Assembly (NCBI RefSeq): GCF_000225525.1
Contig: NZ_AGBF01000029.1
Span: 1-58,541, forward strand
Reading direction: 5' to 3'
Origin: Streptomyces zinciresistens K42
GTDB taxonomy: Bacteria; Actinomycetota; Actinomycetes; Streptomycetales; Streptomycetaceae
Length of the DNA: 58,541 bases
Below, piece by piece: positions 1 through 7,888 of this stretch (positions within the stretch are counted from its first letter, which is position 1; each line of letters opens with the position of its first letter). The position numbers were made by a program, and so were the translations under genes. The notes under the pieces are model-generated. The model was given only the letters and a program-made list of their open reading frames with translations. It was not told where the DNA came from and made no database searches.

Positions 1-141
1 CCGGCGCGCAGCCCGCGGCGAGGGCGGCGGCGGTGAGCACGGCGAGGACTCCGTGAACCCGGGCGCCCGCGACGGCCCGGCCCGCGGCGGCCCGTGCGGG
101 GCGCCGCCCCGGGGGCGTCCCCTTGCGGTCTTTTTTGTCAT
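1..141 (-). CDS. Possible partial lipoprotein gene, 5' end only
   Basis: The gene would run off the left edge. One minus-strand frame reads a hydrophobic stretch followed by a lipobox (LTAAALAAGCAP, Cys at 8-10), which looks like the end of a lipoprotein signal peptide. No start codon precedes it in that frame except a GTG inside the hydrophobic run. The only good upstream ATG (139-141, MTKKTARGRPRG, a basic n-region) is in a different frame. Either a frameshift in the GC-rich run separates start from lipobox, or one of the two frames is coincidence. Identity cannot be judged from so little sequence. Confidence 0.28.
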   Translation of the reverse strand, partial: MTKKTARGRPRGGAPHGPPRAGPSRAPGFTESSPCSPPPPSPRAARR

Positions 142-158
142 TTTGTACTACAAGTCGC
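123..158 (+). promoter_or_regulatory. Promoter with palindrome before the methyltransferase gene
   Basis: A TTGCGG hexamer (123-128) and TACTAC (146-151) are separated by 17 bp. The A of an ATG lies 7 nt after the second hexamer, the geometry of a leaderless transcript. A perfect 11-bp palindrome, TTGTACTACAA (143-153), covers the -10 region and could be an operator or coincidence. This AT-rich patch stands out from the surrounding GC-rich sequence. Confidence 0.45.
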
Positions 159-1424
159 ATGGAGCCGGATCCTGGCAGGACACCGCCCCCGGGCCGGGTC
201 GACAGCGCCGCCGCGGGGCGCACCATCCACCGACTGGCCGACAATGACCCGGTGAACGACCACCTCGCCGACTTCTCCGTGCTGCTGACCCCCGAGGGCC
301 GCGCGCTCCTCGACACCGTGCGCGACACCGACCCCGCCGACGAACTCGCCGTCGCGACCCGGCTGCGCCGCGCGCACCCCGCCGCGCTGGTCTCGGCGGC
401 GCTCGGCCAGGCCCGGCTGCGGCAGCGGGCCGCGGCCAAGTTCGGGGCGGCGGACGCCGGGCGGATGTTCTTCACCCCGAACGGCGTCGAGCAGTCGACC
501 CGCGCGAGCGTGGCCGCGTACCGGGCCGCGCGGATGCGGGAGCTGGGGATCGCCTCGGTCGCCGACCTGTGCTGCGGGATCGGCGGCGACGCCATCGCGC
601 TGGCCCGGGCCGGCATCCGGGTGCTGGCGGTGGACCGCGACCCGGTGACGGCGGCGGTGGCCCGCGCCAACGTCGAGGCCCTGGGGCTCACGCGGCTGGT
701 CGAGGTGCGCGAGGCCGACGTGACCGAGGTGCACACCGGCGGCACCGACGCCGTGTTCGTCGATCCGGGCCGGCGCGGCGGCCGCGGCCGGATCTTCGAC
801 CCCGAGGCGTACTCGCCCCCGCTGTCCTGGGCCGTCGAGGCCGCCCGCAGGGCGCCCCGCGCCGCCCTGAAGATCGCACCGGGCGTCCCGCACGAGGCGA
901 TCCCCGCCGACGCCGACGCCGAGTGGATCTCGGACGGCGGGGACGTGAAGGAGGCGGTCCTGTGGTTCGGGACCGACCCGGGGGCGGTGCGGGCCACCCT
1001 GCTGCCGGGGCCGCGGACCCTGCGCTCGCGCGGGCTGCCCGACCCCGCGGTCCGTCCCGTCGGGCGGTACCTGTACGAGCCCGACGGGGCCGTCATCCGC
1101 GCCCACCTGGTCGCCGAGGCCGCCGAGGAGCTGGACGGCGGGCTGATCGACGCCACCATCGCCTACGTCACGGCCGACGCCCTGCGCCCGACGCCCTACG
1201 CGACCGCGTACGAGATCACCGACCGGCTGCCCTTCAACGTCAAGAAGCTCAAGGCACTCCTGCGGGAGCGCGAGGTGGGCACGCTGACCGTGAAGAAGCG
1301 CGGGTCGGCCGTCGAACCGGAGGAGCTGCGCCGCAAGGTCAAACCGCAGGGGCCGCACGCGGCGACGGTCTTCCTGACCCGGGTGGCCGGGGCACCCACG
1401 ATGCTGATCGGCCGGCCCGCCTAG
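159..1424 (+). CDS. Class I SAM-dependent methyltransferase with THUMP-like domain
   Basis: Predicted 421-residue methyltransferase. The SAM-binding motif I is VADLCCGIGGDAIALA, followed by an acidic motif (VLAVDRDPVTAAVARAN) and a DAVFVDPGRRG segment like the catalytic loop of nucleic-acid methyltransferases. The C-terminal part (FNVKKLKALL, TVKKRG) matches the THUMP-like domain of this actinobacterial family, so an RNA substrate is plausible but unproven. No Shine-Dalgarno sequence is visible. ATG 159 is preferred because a -10-like hexamer lies 7 nt upstream. GTG 252 (VNDHLADFSVLL) is the alternative, and there the sequence begins to look conserved. It stands alone, convergent with the LacI gene. 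Confidence 0.8.
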   Translation: MEPDPGRTPPPGRVDSAAAGRTIHRLADNDPVNDHLADFSVLLTPEGRALLDTVRDTDPADELAVATRLRRAHPAALVSAALGQARLRQRAAAKFGAADAGRMFFTPNGVEQSTRASVAAYRAARMRELGIASVADLCCGIGGDAIALARAGIRVLAVDRDPVTAAVARANVEALGLTRLVEVREADVTEVHTGGTDAVFVDPGRRGGRGRIFDPEAYSPPLSWAVEAARRAPRAALKIAPGVPHEAIPADADAEWISDGGDVKEAVLWFGTDPGAVRATLLPGPRTLRSRGLPDPAVRPVGRYLYEPDGAVIRAHLVAEAAEELDGGLIDATIAYVTADALRPTPYATAYEITDRLPFNVKKLKALLREREVGTLTVKKRGSAVEPEELRRKVKPQGPHAATVFLTRVAGAPTMLIGRPA

Positions 1425-1619
1425 TGCTCCGTCCGCGCCGCGTTCCGTAGCGGACAGGAACGTACGTCCGCATTACGACGGCCAGGACGCCAGGGAGCGT
1501 TTTCTTCAGGAATTCTCAGACTTCTCACCAGCGCCGCGCCCGCGGTCCCGTTGCGCGCCCCGGGGAGGGAGGCGGACGGGGACGGGACACGGCCGGACGC
1601 CGGAACCGGTCGAGCTCGG

Positions 1620-1632
1620 CCGAAAGTTTCGG
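1620..1632. promoter_or_regulatory. Perfect 13-bp palindrome, operator-like, at the end of the LacI gene
   Basis: CCGAAAGTTTCGG is a perfect palindrome 4 nt beyond the LacI stop codon. Its core CGAAAGTTTCG resembles the xylan-regulon operators described in streptomycetes (CGAA...TTCG type, as I recall for BxlR-like regulators). It also resembles the two imperfect copies in front of the GH3 gene. It may be a further binding site for the repressor, or part of a terminator. Confidence 0.4.
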
Positions 1633-1636
1633 AAGG

Positions 1637-2746
1637 TCAGCCGACTTCCTTCGGCGGCGGCGCGGTACTGCTGCGGACCACCAGCGAGGTCGCCAGCTCC
1701 ACCCGGGTCGCCGCCGGCGCCCCCTCCTGCCGGGCCAGGTCGAGGACCAGCCTGGCCGCGGCCTCCGCCATCTCCGTCAGCGGCTGCCGTACGGTCGTCA
1801 GCGGCGGCCCGACCCAGCGCGCGACCGGCAGATCGTCGAAGCCGACCACGCTCAGGTCCTCCGGGATCCGCAGCCCGAGTTCGCGGGCGGCCTCGTACAG
1901 TCCGAGCGCCTGGAGGTCGTTGCCCGCGAAGACGGCGGTCGGCCGGTCCGGGCCGCGCAGCAGCTCCAGCCCCTGCCGGCGGCCGGTCTCGTGGTGGAAG
2001 TCGCCGGGCCTGACCAGGCCGGGCTCGACCGGCAGTCCGGCGGTCTCCAGGGCGGCGCGGTAGCCGTCGGCGCGGGCGCGGGCGCACATCATCCGCGACG
2101 GTCCGGTGATCGCGCCGATCCTGCGGTGGCCCAGCTCGACGAGGTGACGGGTGGCGGCGAGCCCGCCCTGCCAGTTGGTCGCGCCGATGGACGGCACGTC
2201 CGCCCCCGGGTCGCCCGCCGGGTCCATCACCACGAACGGGATCGAGCGGCTGGTCAGCAGGGCGCGCTGGGCACCGTCCAGACCGGACAGTACGAGGATG
2301 ACGCCGTGCGGGCGGCGGGCGGCCACCTGGTCGGCCCAGGTCCTGCCCGGGGTCAGACGGCCCGCGCTCTCGCTGAGCACGACGCTGAGCCCCGCGTCCC
2401 GGGCGACGTTCTCCACGCCCCGGATGACCTCCATCGCCCAGGCGCTCTCCAGTTCGTGGAAGACCAGGTCGATCAGGGGGGAGCGGCCGGACTCGGCCCG
2501 GCGGCGCCGGTAGCCGTGGGCGCGCAGCAGTTCCTCGACCCGGGTGCGGGTGGCCGGGGCGACGTCGGCGCGGCCGTTGAGGACCTTCGAGACGGTCGGG
2601 GCGGAGACGCCGGCCTCCCGGGCGATCTCGGCCAGGGTCGCGGTCCGGCCCGCCGCCGTCGCCGCCGCGGCCGTCCGGGTCTCCGGCGGGGCCGTCCGGG
2701 TCGTCGGCGCTGCCGTCCTGGATTCAGCGGGCTCACGGGCTGTCAT
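1637..2746 (-). CDS. LacI/GalR-family transcriptional repressor
   Basis: A 369-residue regulator. The helix-turn-helix is near residues 38-60 (TLAEIAREAGVSAPTVSKVLNG), followed by a hinge helix and a periplasmic-binding-protein-like sugar-sensing domain (GRLTPGRTWADQVAARRPHG, VFAGNDLQALGLYEAAREL, VVGFDDLPVARWVGPPLTTV). It has an unusual N-terminal extension of about 35 Ala/Thr/Arg-rich residues before the DNA-binding domain. It is divergent from the GH3 gene across a 122-bp gap with operator-like repeats, so it most likely represses that gene, and perhaps itself, until a xylo- or gluco-oligosaccharide is bound. The ligand is an inference from the neighbour. Confidence 0.93.
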   Translation of the reverse strand: MTAREPAESRTAAPTTRTAPPETRTAAAATAAGRTATLAEIAREAGVSAPTVSKVLNGRADVAPATRTRVEELLRAHGYRRRRAESGRSPLIDLVFHELESAWAMEVIRGVENVARDAGLSVVLSESAGRLTPGRTWADQVAARRPHGVILVLSGLDGAQRALLTSRSIPFVVMDPAGDPGADVPSIGATNWQGGLAATRHLVELGHRRIGAITGPSRMMCARARADGYRAALETAGLPVEPGLVRPGDFHHETGRRQGLELLRGPDRPTAVFAGNDLQALGLYEAARELGLRIPEDLSVVGFDDLPVARWVGPPLTTVRQPLTEMAEAAARLVLDLARQEGAPAATRVELATSLVVRSSTAPPPKEVG

Positions 2747-2774
2747 GGCGGCGATCGTATCCCTGTGCGGCCTC

Positions 2775-2837
2775 TTGACGAACCCTTCTCACCCCGCCTA
2801 GGTTCCGGAACATTCGAGATCTTCAACGAAACATTCG
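2775..2837 (+). promoter_or_regulatory. GH3 promoter with tandem operator-like repeats
   Basis: TTGACG (2775-2780) and TAGGTT (2799-2804) are 18 bp apart, a good vegetative-type promoter. Two near-identical 11-mers follow: CGGAACATTCG (2806-2816) and CGAAACATTCG (2827-2837). They differ at one position and start 21 bp apart, two helical turns. Each has CGAA/TTCG-like arms, and the first overlaps a perfect GTTCCGGAAC (2802-2811). Placed at and just after the expected transcription start, they fit a repressor roadblock, with the divergent LacI protein as obvious candidate. AGGAG lies just before ATG 2869. Confidence 0.6.
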
Positions 2838-2868
2838 CGAGTGGGCATTCGGCCCCGACAGGAGTTTC

Positions 2869-5181
2869 ATGACCGCCGCCCCCTGGCGCGACCGGGCTCT
2901 GCCCGCCGCCGCCCGTGTCGACGACCTCCTCTCCCGGATGACCCTGCGGGAGAAGACCGCCCAGCTGTACGGCGTGTGGGTGGGCGCCGCCACGGACGGC
3001 GAGGGGGTCGCCCCGCACCAGCACGAGATGGCCGACGCCGTCGGCGCCTGGGACGAGCTGATCACCCAGGGGATCGGCCAGCTCACCCGCTCCTTCGGCA
3101 CGGCCCCCGTGGACCCGGACGTGGGCGCCCGCGCGCTCGCCCGCGCCCAGCGCCGGATCGCCGCGGCGGGCCGCTTCGGCATCCCGGCGGTGGCCCACGA
3201 GGAGTGCCTCGCGGGCTTCACGGCCTGGCGGGCCACCGCCTACCCGGTGCCGCTGGCCTGGGGAGCGAGCTTCGACGCGCCGCTCGTCGAGGAGATGGCC
3301 CGGCGCATCGGCGAGGACCTGCGCGCGGTCGGCGTCCACCAGGGCCTCGCACCGGTCCTGGACGTCGTACGCGATCCGCGCTGGGGCCGGGTCGAGGAGA
3401 CCATCGGCGAGGACCCGTATCTGACCGGCACGATCGGCGCGGCCTACGTCCGGGGGCTCCAGTCGGCCGGAGTGGTCGCCACGCTCAAGCACTTCGCCGG
3501 ATACGCCTCCTCGGCGGGCGCCCGCAACCTCGCGCCGGTGCGGGCGGGCGTGCGGGAGTTCGCCGACGTCACGCTCCCCCCGTTCGAGATGGCGCTGCGC
3601 GAGGGCGGGGCGCGCTCGGTGATGGCGGCGTACACCGAGACGGACGGCGTACCCGCGTCCGCGGACCCGGCACTGCTGAGCGAACTCCTGCGCGGGGAAT
3701 GGGGTTTCACCGGGACGGTGGTCGCCGACTACTTCGGCGTCGCCTTCCTGCGGACGCTGCACCGCGTGGCCGGTACGCCCGCCGAGGCCGCGCACGCCGC
3801 GCTGGCGGCCGGCGTCGACGTGGAGCTGCCGACCCTGGACTGCTACGGGGAGCCGCTCCTTGAGGCCGTGCGGGCCGGCGGGGTCCCCGGGGAACTGGTG
3901 GACCGGGCGGCCCGCCGGGTCCTGCTCCAGAAGTGCGAACTCGGCCTGCTGGACGAGGACTGGACGCCGGAACCGGCCGCCGGGCCGATCGACCTGGACC
4001 CGCCCGCCAACCGCGCGCTGGCCCGCCGGCTGGCCGAGGAGTCGGTGGTGCTGCTGGACAACCCGGCCGGGCTCCTGCCGCTCTCCCCCGACGCCCGGAT
4101 CGCGGTCGTGGGGCCGCGCGCGGCGGACGCGCTGGCGATGCTGGGCTGCTACTCCTTCCCCTCCCACGTCCTCCCGCACCACCCCGGGGTGCCGGCGGGC
4201 ATCGCGATCCCGACGCTCCTCGACGCGCTGCGCGCCGAACTCCCCGACGCCAAGGTGACGTTCGCCGAGGGCTGCGGTGTCTCGGACCCCGGCGCGGCCG
4301 GTTTCGCGGCGGCGGTGGGCCGGGCGTCGGAGGCGGACGTGTGCCTCGCGGTGCTGGGCGACAGGGCGGGACTGTTCGGGCGGGGCACCTCGGGCGAGGG
4401 CTGCGACGTGAGCGACCTGCGGCTGCCCGGTGCGCAGGGCGACCTGCTGGACGCGCTGGTGGCGACGGGCGTCCCGGTCGTCCTGGTCCTGCTGACCGGC
4501 CGCCCGTACGCGCTGGGCCGCTGGGACGGCCGGCTCGCCGCCGTGGTCCAGGCGTTCTTCCCGGGCGAGGAGGGCGGCCCGGCGGTGGCGGGGGTGCTGT
4601 CGGGCCGGGTCACCCCGTCGGGGCGGCTGCCGGTGAGCGTGCCGCGCGAGCCCGGCGGGCAGCCGTGGACGTACCTCCAGCCGCCGCTGGGTCTGGCGGG
4701 CGAGGTCAGCAGCCTCGACCCGACCCCGCTGTTCCCCTTCGGGCACGGGCGGTCCTACACCCGCTTCGCCTGGGAGGACTTCCGCGGGCCGGCCGCGGAG
4801 ATCGCCACGGACGGCGGCTGCGACCTCTCGCTCACCGTCCGCAACACCGGGGAGCGCGCGGGCGCCGAGGTCGTCCAGCTCTATCTGCACGACCCGGTGG
4901 CGTCGGTGACCCGGCCGGACGTCCGGCTGATCGGCTACCGGCGCGTGGAGCTGGCTCCGGGCGAGGCGTGCCGGGTGGGCTTCGGCTTCCACGCGGACCT
5001 GTCGGGGTTCACGGACCGCACGGGCCGCCGCGTCGTCGAACCCGGCGACCTGGAACTGCGCCTGGCGGCCTCCTCCGCCGACGTGCGGCACACCGCCCGT
5101 CTCACCCTGACCGGCCCCCACCGCACCCTCGGCACCGACCGCCGCCTGCTCTGCCCGACGACGGCCCGGCCGCAGGACTGA
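2869..5181 (+). CDS. Glycoside hydrolase family 3 beta-xylosidase/beta-glucosidase
   Basis: A 770-residue GH3 enzyme without a signal peptide, so it should act in the cytoplasm on imported oligosaccharides. The N-terminal (alpha/beta)8 domain contains KHFAGY and the likely nucleophile Asp287 in TVVADYFGV, where many relatives have SDW. The second domain follows (EESVVLLDN to FFPGEEGG), then a fibronectin III-like C-terminal domain (NTGERAGAEVVQLYLHDP). Length and sequence style resemble Streptomyces BxlA beta-xylosidases, but substrate cannot be fixed by eye. It is divergent from its probable LacI repressor, with AGGAG before the ATG. No transporter genes accompany it here, unlike the bxlEFG-bxlA arrangement. 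Confidence 0.92.
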   Translation: MTAAPWRDRALPAAARVDDLLSRMTLREKTAQLYGVWVGAATDGEGVAPHQHEMADAVGAWDELITQGIGQLTRSFGTAPVDPDVGARALARAQRRIAAAGRFGIPAVAHEECLAGFTAWRATAYPVPLAWGASFDAPLVEEMARRIGEDLRAVGVHQGLAPVLDVVRDPRWGRVEETIGEDPYLTGTIGAAYVRGLQSAGVVATLKHFAGYASSAGARNLAPVRAGVREFADVTLPPFEMALREGGARSVMAAYTETDGVPASADPALLSELLRGEWGFTGTVVADYFGVAFLRTLHRVAGTPAEAAHAALAAGVDVELPTLDCYGEPLLEAVRAGGVPGELVDRAARRVLLQKCELGLLDEDWTPEPAAGPIDLDPPANRALARRLAEESVVLLDNPAGLLPLSPDARIAVVGPRAADALAMLGCYSFPSHVLPHHPGVPAGIAIPTLLDALRAELPDAKVTFAEGCGVSDPGAAGFAAAVGRASEADVCLAVLGDRAGLFGRGTSGEGCDVSDLRLPGAQGDLLDALVATGVPVVLVLLTGRPYALGRWDGRLAAVVQAFFPGEEGGPAVAGVLSGRVTPSGRLPVSVPREPGGQPWTYLQPPLGLAGEVSSLDPTPLFPFGHGRSYTRFAWEDFRGPAAEIATDGGCDLSLTVRNTGERAGAEVVQLYLHDPVASVTRPDVRLIGYRRVELAPGEACRVGFGFHADLSGFTDRTGRRVVEPGDLELRLAASSADVRHTARLTLTGPHRTLGTDRRLLCPTTARPQD

Positions 5182-5250
5182 GCCACCCGGCCGCCGCCCG
5201 CTCCGCCCCGGGGACGGCGCAGCCCGGGGACCGGCTGCCCCGCGGCTGGC

Positions 5251-5514
5251 TCAGCCCGGGGACGTGGACACCGACTCGAATCGCCAGCGGTGCACCGCGC
5301 GGGTGATCAACTCCGGTGCCGGGTCGGGGAGTTCGGGGAGTTCGGCGTCGAGGTCCGCGTCCCACCAGGTGATGACGAGGACCCGGTCCCCGGGCGCGCG
5401 CAGGGTCTCGCGGCGCAGGGGCCGCCGCGGCAGCTCCTGCGCCCCGGCCCAGGCGAGCAGGTCCGCTCCCCCGCCCCGGACCGCCCGCGCCTCCCACATC
5501 AGCGCGACCGTCAC
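5251..5514 (-). CDS. Small conserved protein translationally coupled to tsaD
   Basis: An 87-residue protein beginning with GTG ([14 protein letters not shown]). Its start overlaps the tsaD stop by 4 nt (GTGA), so it is very likely co-translated with TsaD. The pattern of a WEAR strand, a helix ([11 protein letters not shown]) and a VLVITWW strand suggests a small ferredoxin-like fold, perhaps of the antibiotic-biosynthesis-monooxygenase type, but this is only a visual impression. No function is known to me. Its position as last gene of the tsaB-rimI-tsaD unit is the main clue, and it could simply be co-expressed. Confidence 0.75.
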   Translation of the reverse strand: MTVALMWEARAVRGGGADLLAWAGAQELPRRPLRRETLRAPGDRVLVITWWDADLDAELPELPDPAPELITRAVHRWRFESVSTSPG

Positions 5515-6617
5515 GAGTACAGGTTCTCCTTGCCGGCCTCGTGCGCGTGGTCGTGTCCGTGGCCGGTGCCCGGCACATGGGTCTCGGTCACCGGCAGCGA
5601 GGAGTCCGCGGACAGGTCCCAGGAGGACGCCGGGCGGTTGCGGGCGACCATCTCCGCGCCGAGCGCGGCGACCATCGCGCCGTTGTCCGTGCAGAGCTTC
5701 GGCCGCGGCACGCGCAGCCGGATGCCGGCCGCCTCGCAGCGCTCCCGGGCCAGCGCCCGCAGCCGGGAGTTCGCGGCCACGCCGCCGCCGATCATCAGGT
5801 GGTCGACGCCCTCGTCCTTGCACGCGCGCACGGCCTTGCGGGTCAGCACGTCGACGACGGCCTCCTGGAAGGACGCCGAGACGTCCCGTACGGGCACGTC
5901 CTCGCCCGCCGCGCGCCTGGCCTCGATCCAGCGGGCGACGGCCGTCTTCAGTCCCGAGAAGGAGAAGTCGTACGCGGGATCGCGCGGGCCCGTCAGTCCC
6001 CGGGGGAAGGCGATCGCGTTCGGGTCGCCCTCGCGGGCGTAGCGGTCGATGACCGGGCCGCCGGGGAAGCCCAGGTTCAGCACCCGGGCGATCTTGTCGA
6101 ACGCCTCGCCGGCCGCGTCGTCGATGGTCGCGCCCATCGGCCGTACGTCGGAGGTGATGTCGCTGGACAGCAGCAGCGAGGAGTGGCCGCCGCTCACCAG
6201 CAGGGCCATCGTCGGCTCCGGCAGCGCGCCGTGCTCCAGCTGGTCCACGCAGATGTGCGAGGCGAGGTGGTTGACGCCGTAGAGCGGCTTGCCCAGCGCG
6301 TAGGCGTACGCCTTCGCCGCCGACACCCCGACGAGCAGCGCGCCCGCGAGGCCCGGACCGGCGGTGACCGCGATGCCGTCGAGGTCGCGGGCGCTGACCC
6401 CCGCCTCCTTCAGGGCGCGGTCGATGGTCGGGACCATCGCCTCCAGATGGGCCCGGGAGGCGACCTCCGGCACGACACCGCCGAAGCGCGCGTGCTCGTC
6501 GACGCTGGAGGCGATGGCGTCGGCGAGCAGCGTGGTGCCGCGGACGATGCCGACGCCGGTCTCGTCGCAGGAGGTCTCGATGCCCAGGACCAGGGGTTCG
6601 TCCCGCGGGTCAGCCAT
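5511..6617 (-). CDS. tsaD: tRNA N6-threonylcarbamoyladenosine transferase TsaD
   Basis: A 368-residue protein of the Kae1/TsaD family. It transfers the threonylcarbamoyl group to A37 of ANN-reading tRNAs, together with TsaB and TsaE. Visible motifs are [11 protein letters not shown] (ASKHA nucleotide-binding fold), the metal-binding H117 and H121 in [19 protein letters not shown], and [11 protein letters not shown] near the C-terminus. ATG 6617 (MADPRDEP) is chosen because AAGGAA lies upstream; a longer frame to 6647 would extend into rimI without support. It overlaps the end of rimI by 8 nt and the next small gene by 4 nt. The tail is unusual in being histidine-rich (GHGHDHAHE). Confidence 0.95.
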   Translation of the reverse strand: MADPRDEPLVLGIETSCDETGVGIVRGTTLLADAIASSVDEHARFGGVVPEVASRAHLEAMVPTIDRALKEAGVSARDLDGIAVTAGPGLAGALLVGVSAAKAYAYALGKPLYGVNHLASHICVDQLEHGALPEPTMALLVSGGHSSLLLSSDITSDVRPMGATIDDAAGEAFDKIARVLNLGFPGGPVIDRYAREGDPNAIAFPRGLTGPRDPAYDFSFSGLKTAVARWIEARRAAGEDVPVRDVSASFQEAVVDVLTRKAVRACKDEGVDHLMIGGGVAANSRLRALARERCEAAGIRLRVPRPKLCTDNGAMVAALGAEMVARNRPASSWDLSADSSLPVTETHVPGTGHGHDHAHEAGKENLYS

Positions 6618-7161
6618 TGATCTCTGTTCCTTGTGCGGAGGTGTCACCCGCGGCGCCGGCGCCGTCGGGTGCTGTCGTCAGTCGCATCACCAGGGCGTCG
6701 ACGTTCCCCGGCTGGTAGTAGCCGCGCCGGAAGCCGATGGCCGCGAAGCCGAAGCGCTCGTAGAGCTTCTGCGCGCGGACGTTGTCCACCCGGCACTCCA
6801 GCATCACCTGGGCGCACTCGAAGGCCGTGGCGGCGTGCAGCAGTTCGGTGAGCAGCCGGCCGCCGAGCCCGGTCCCCCAGTGGTCGCGGGCGACGGCGAT
6901 GGTCTGGATGTCGGCGAGGTCCCCGGAGGAGGCGAGGCCGGCGTAGCCGACCAGCCGCCCGTCGTTCTCGGCGACGACATAGCGCCGGGTGGCCTCGGAC
7001 CCGCGCGCGTGGGCCAGTTCGGACCAGAACATGCCCCGAGACCAGGCGTCCTCGGGGAAGAGGTCCTTCTCCAGCGTCAGCACGCGGTCGATGTCCCACC
7101 AGCGCATCTCGCGCAGCGGCGGGCCCGCGGGAGGAGCGGGTGTCGTCTCGGGTCCGGTCAC
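6610..7161 (-). CDS. rimI: RimI-type ribosomal-protein/N-alpha-acetyltransferase
   Basis: A 183-residue GNAT-family acetyltransferase. The acetyl-CoA pyrophosphate loop is [13 protein letters not shown], preceded by strand 4 (ADIQTIAV) and followed by [21 protein letters not shown], the usual RimI signature. In enterobacteria RimI acetylates ribosomal protein S18; in actinobacteria the substrate range appears wider. It starts with GTG in a 4-nt overlap with the tsaB stop and overlaps tsaD by 8 nt, so tsaB-rimI-tsaD form one tightly coupled unit. The frame stays open far upstream, but tsaB occupies that DNA, so the internal GTG is the realistic start. Confidence 0.93.
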   Translation of the reverse strand: MTGPETTPAPPAGPPLREMRWWDIDRVLTLEKDLFPEDAWSRGMFWSELAHARGSEATRRYVVAENDGRLVGYAGLASSGDLADIQTIAVARDHWGTGLGGRLLTELLHAATAFECAQVMLECRVDNVRAQKLYERFGFAAIGFRRGYYQPGNVDALVMRLTTAPDGAGAAGDTSAQGTEING

Positions 7162-7814
7162 TTGGGGGTGACCACCTTGTAGTTCTTGGGGACCTGGGCG
7201 TCGGGCCGGCGCAGGTACAGCGGCCGGGGCGCGGGCAGTTCCTCCCCCGCCGCCAGCCGTTCGGCGGCGAGCGCGGCGAGGGCCGCCGCCGACACGTGCT
7301 CGGGCTCGTGGGCGCGCGGGAAGGTCTCCGGGTACAGCAGCGCGCCCGCGCCGACGGCGGGCAGTCCGGCGACCTCGGCGGCGATGTCGGCGGGCCGGTC
7401 GACGGCCGGCTCGCTCAGCCGGGTCCGGGAGTCGGCGTAGCGCGCCCAGTACACCTCCTTGCGCCGGGCGTCGGTCGCGACGACGAACGGGCCCTTCTCG
7501 ATGTCGGCGGCGTAGGCCAGGGCGTCCAGCGTGCACAGGCCGTGCACGGGGACGCCGAGGACGAGCCCGAAGGTGTCGGCGGTCATCAGTCCGACGCGCA
7601 GACCGGTGTAGGGGCCGGGGCCGACGCCCACGACGACTCCGGTGACGGCGTCGAGTGTCACACCGGCCTCGGTGAGGACCCGGTCGACGGCGGGCAGCAG
7701 CAGCTCGCCGTGCCGGCGTGCGTCCACCTGGCTCGACGAGGCGATGGCGTCCGTGCCGTCGTGGAGCGCGACGGTGACGGCGGGGGTGGCGGTATCCAGA
7801 GCGAGCAAGAGCAC
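7158..7814 (-). CDS. tsaB: tRNA threonylcarbamoyladenosine biosynthesis protein TsaB
   Basis: A 218-residue TsaB, the non-catalytic partner that binds TsaD in t6A synthesis. It shows the ASKHA start LLLALDTATPAVTVAL, RRHGELLLPAVDRVL, and VVVGVGPGPYTGLRVG, all typical of the family. It is first in the tsaB-rimI-tsaD unit. GTG 7814 has no Shine-Dalgarno sequence, but TAGGCT (minus strand, 7826-7821) ends 6 nt before it, so a leaderless message is likely. A membrane-anchored protein gene diverges from it across about 75 bp. TsaE, the third partner, lies separately at 8931-9449. Confidence 0.93.
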   Translation of the reverse strand: MLLLALDTATPAVTVALHDGTDAIASSSQVDARRHGELLLPAVDRVLTEAGVTLDAVTGVVVGVGPGPYTGLRVGLMTADTFGLVLGVPVHGLCTLDALAYAADIEKGPFVVATDARRKEVYWARYADSRTRLSEPAVDRPADIAAEVAGLPAVGAGALLYPETFPRAHEPEHVSAAALAALAAERLAAGEELPAPRPLYLRRPDAQVPKNYKVVTPK

Positions 7815-7888
7815 GCAAACAGCCTACGGCGCCCCGGCCCCCGGAAGCGCCGACCCGGTCGGACGCGTGACGGCTGCTACGGTCGGCC

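Noticed and set aside
138..1358. Long open frame (about 400 codons) antisense to the methyltransferase gene
   Set aside because: High-GC DNA yields long antisense frames; its protein is Arg/Gly/Pro-rich without motifs, and the plus strand has a clear methyltransferase.
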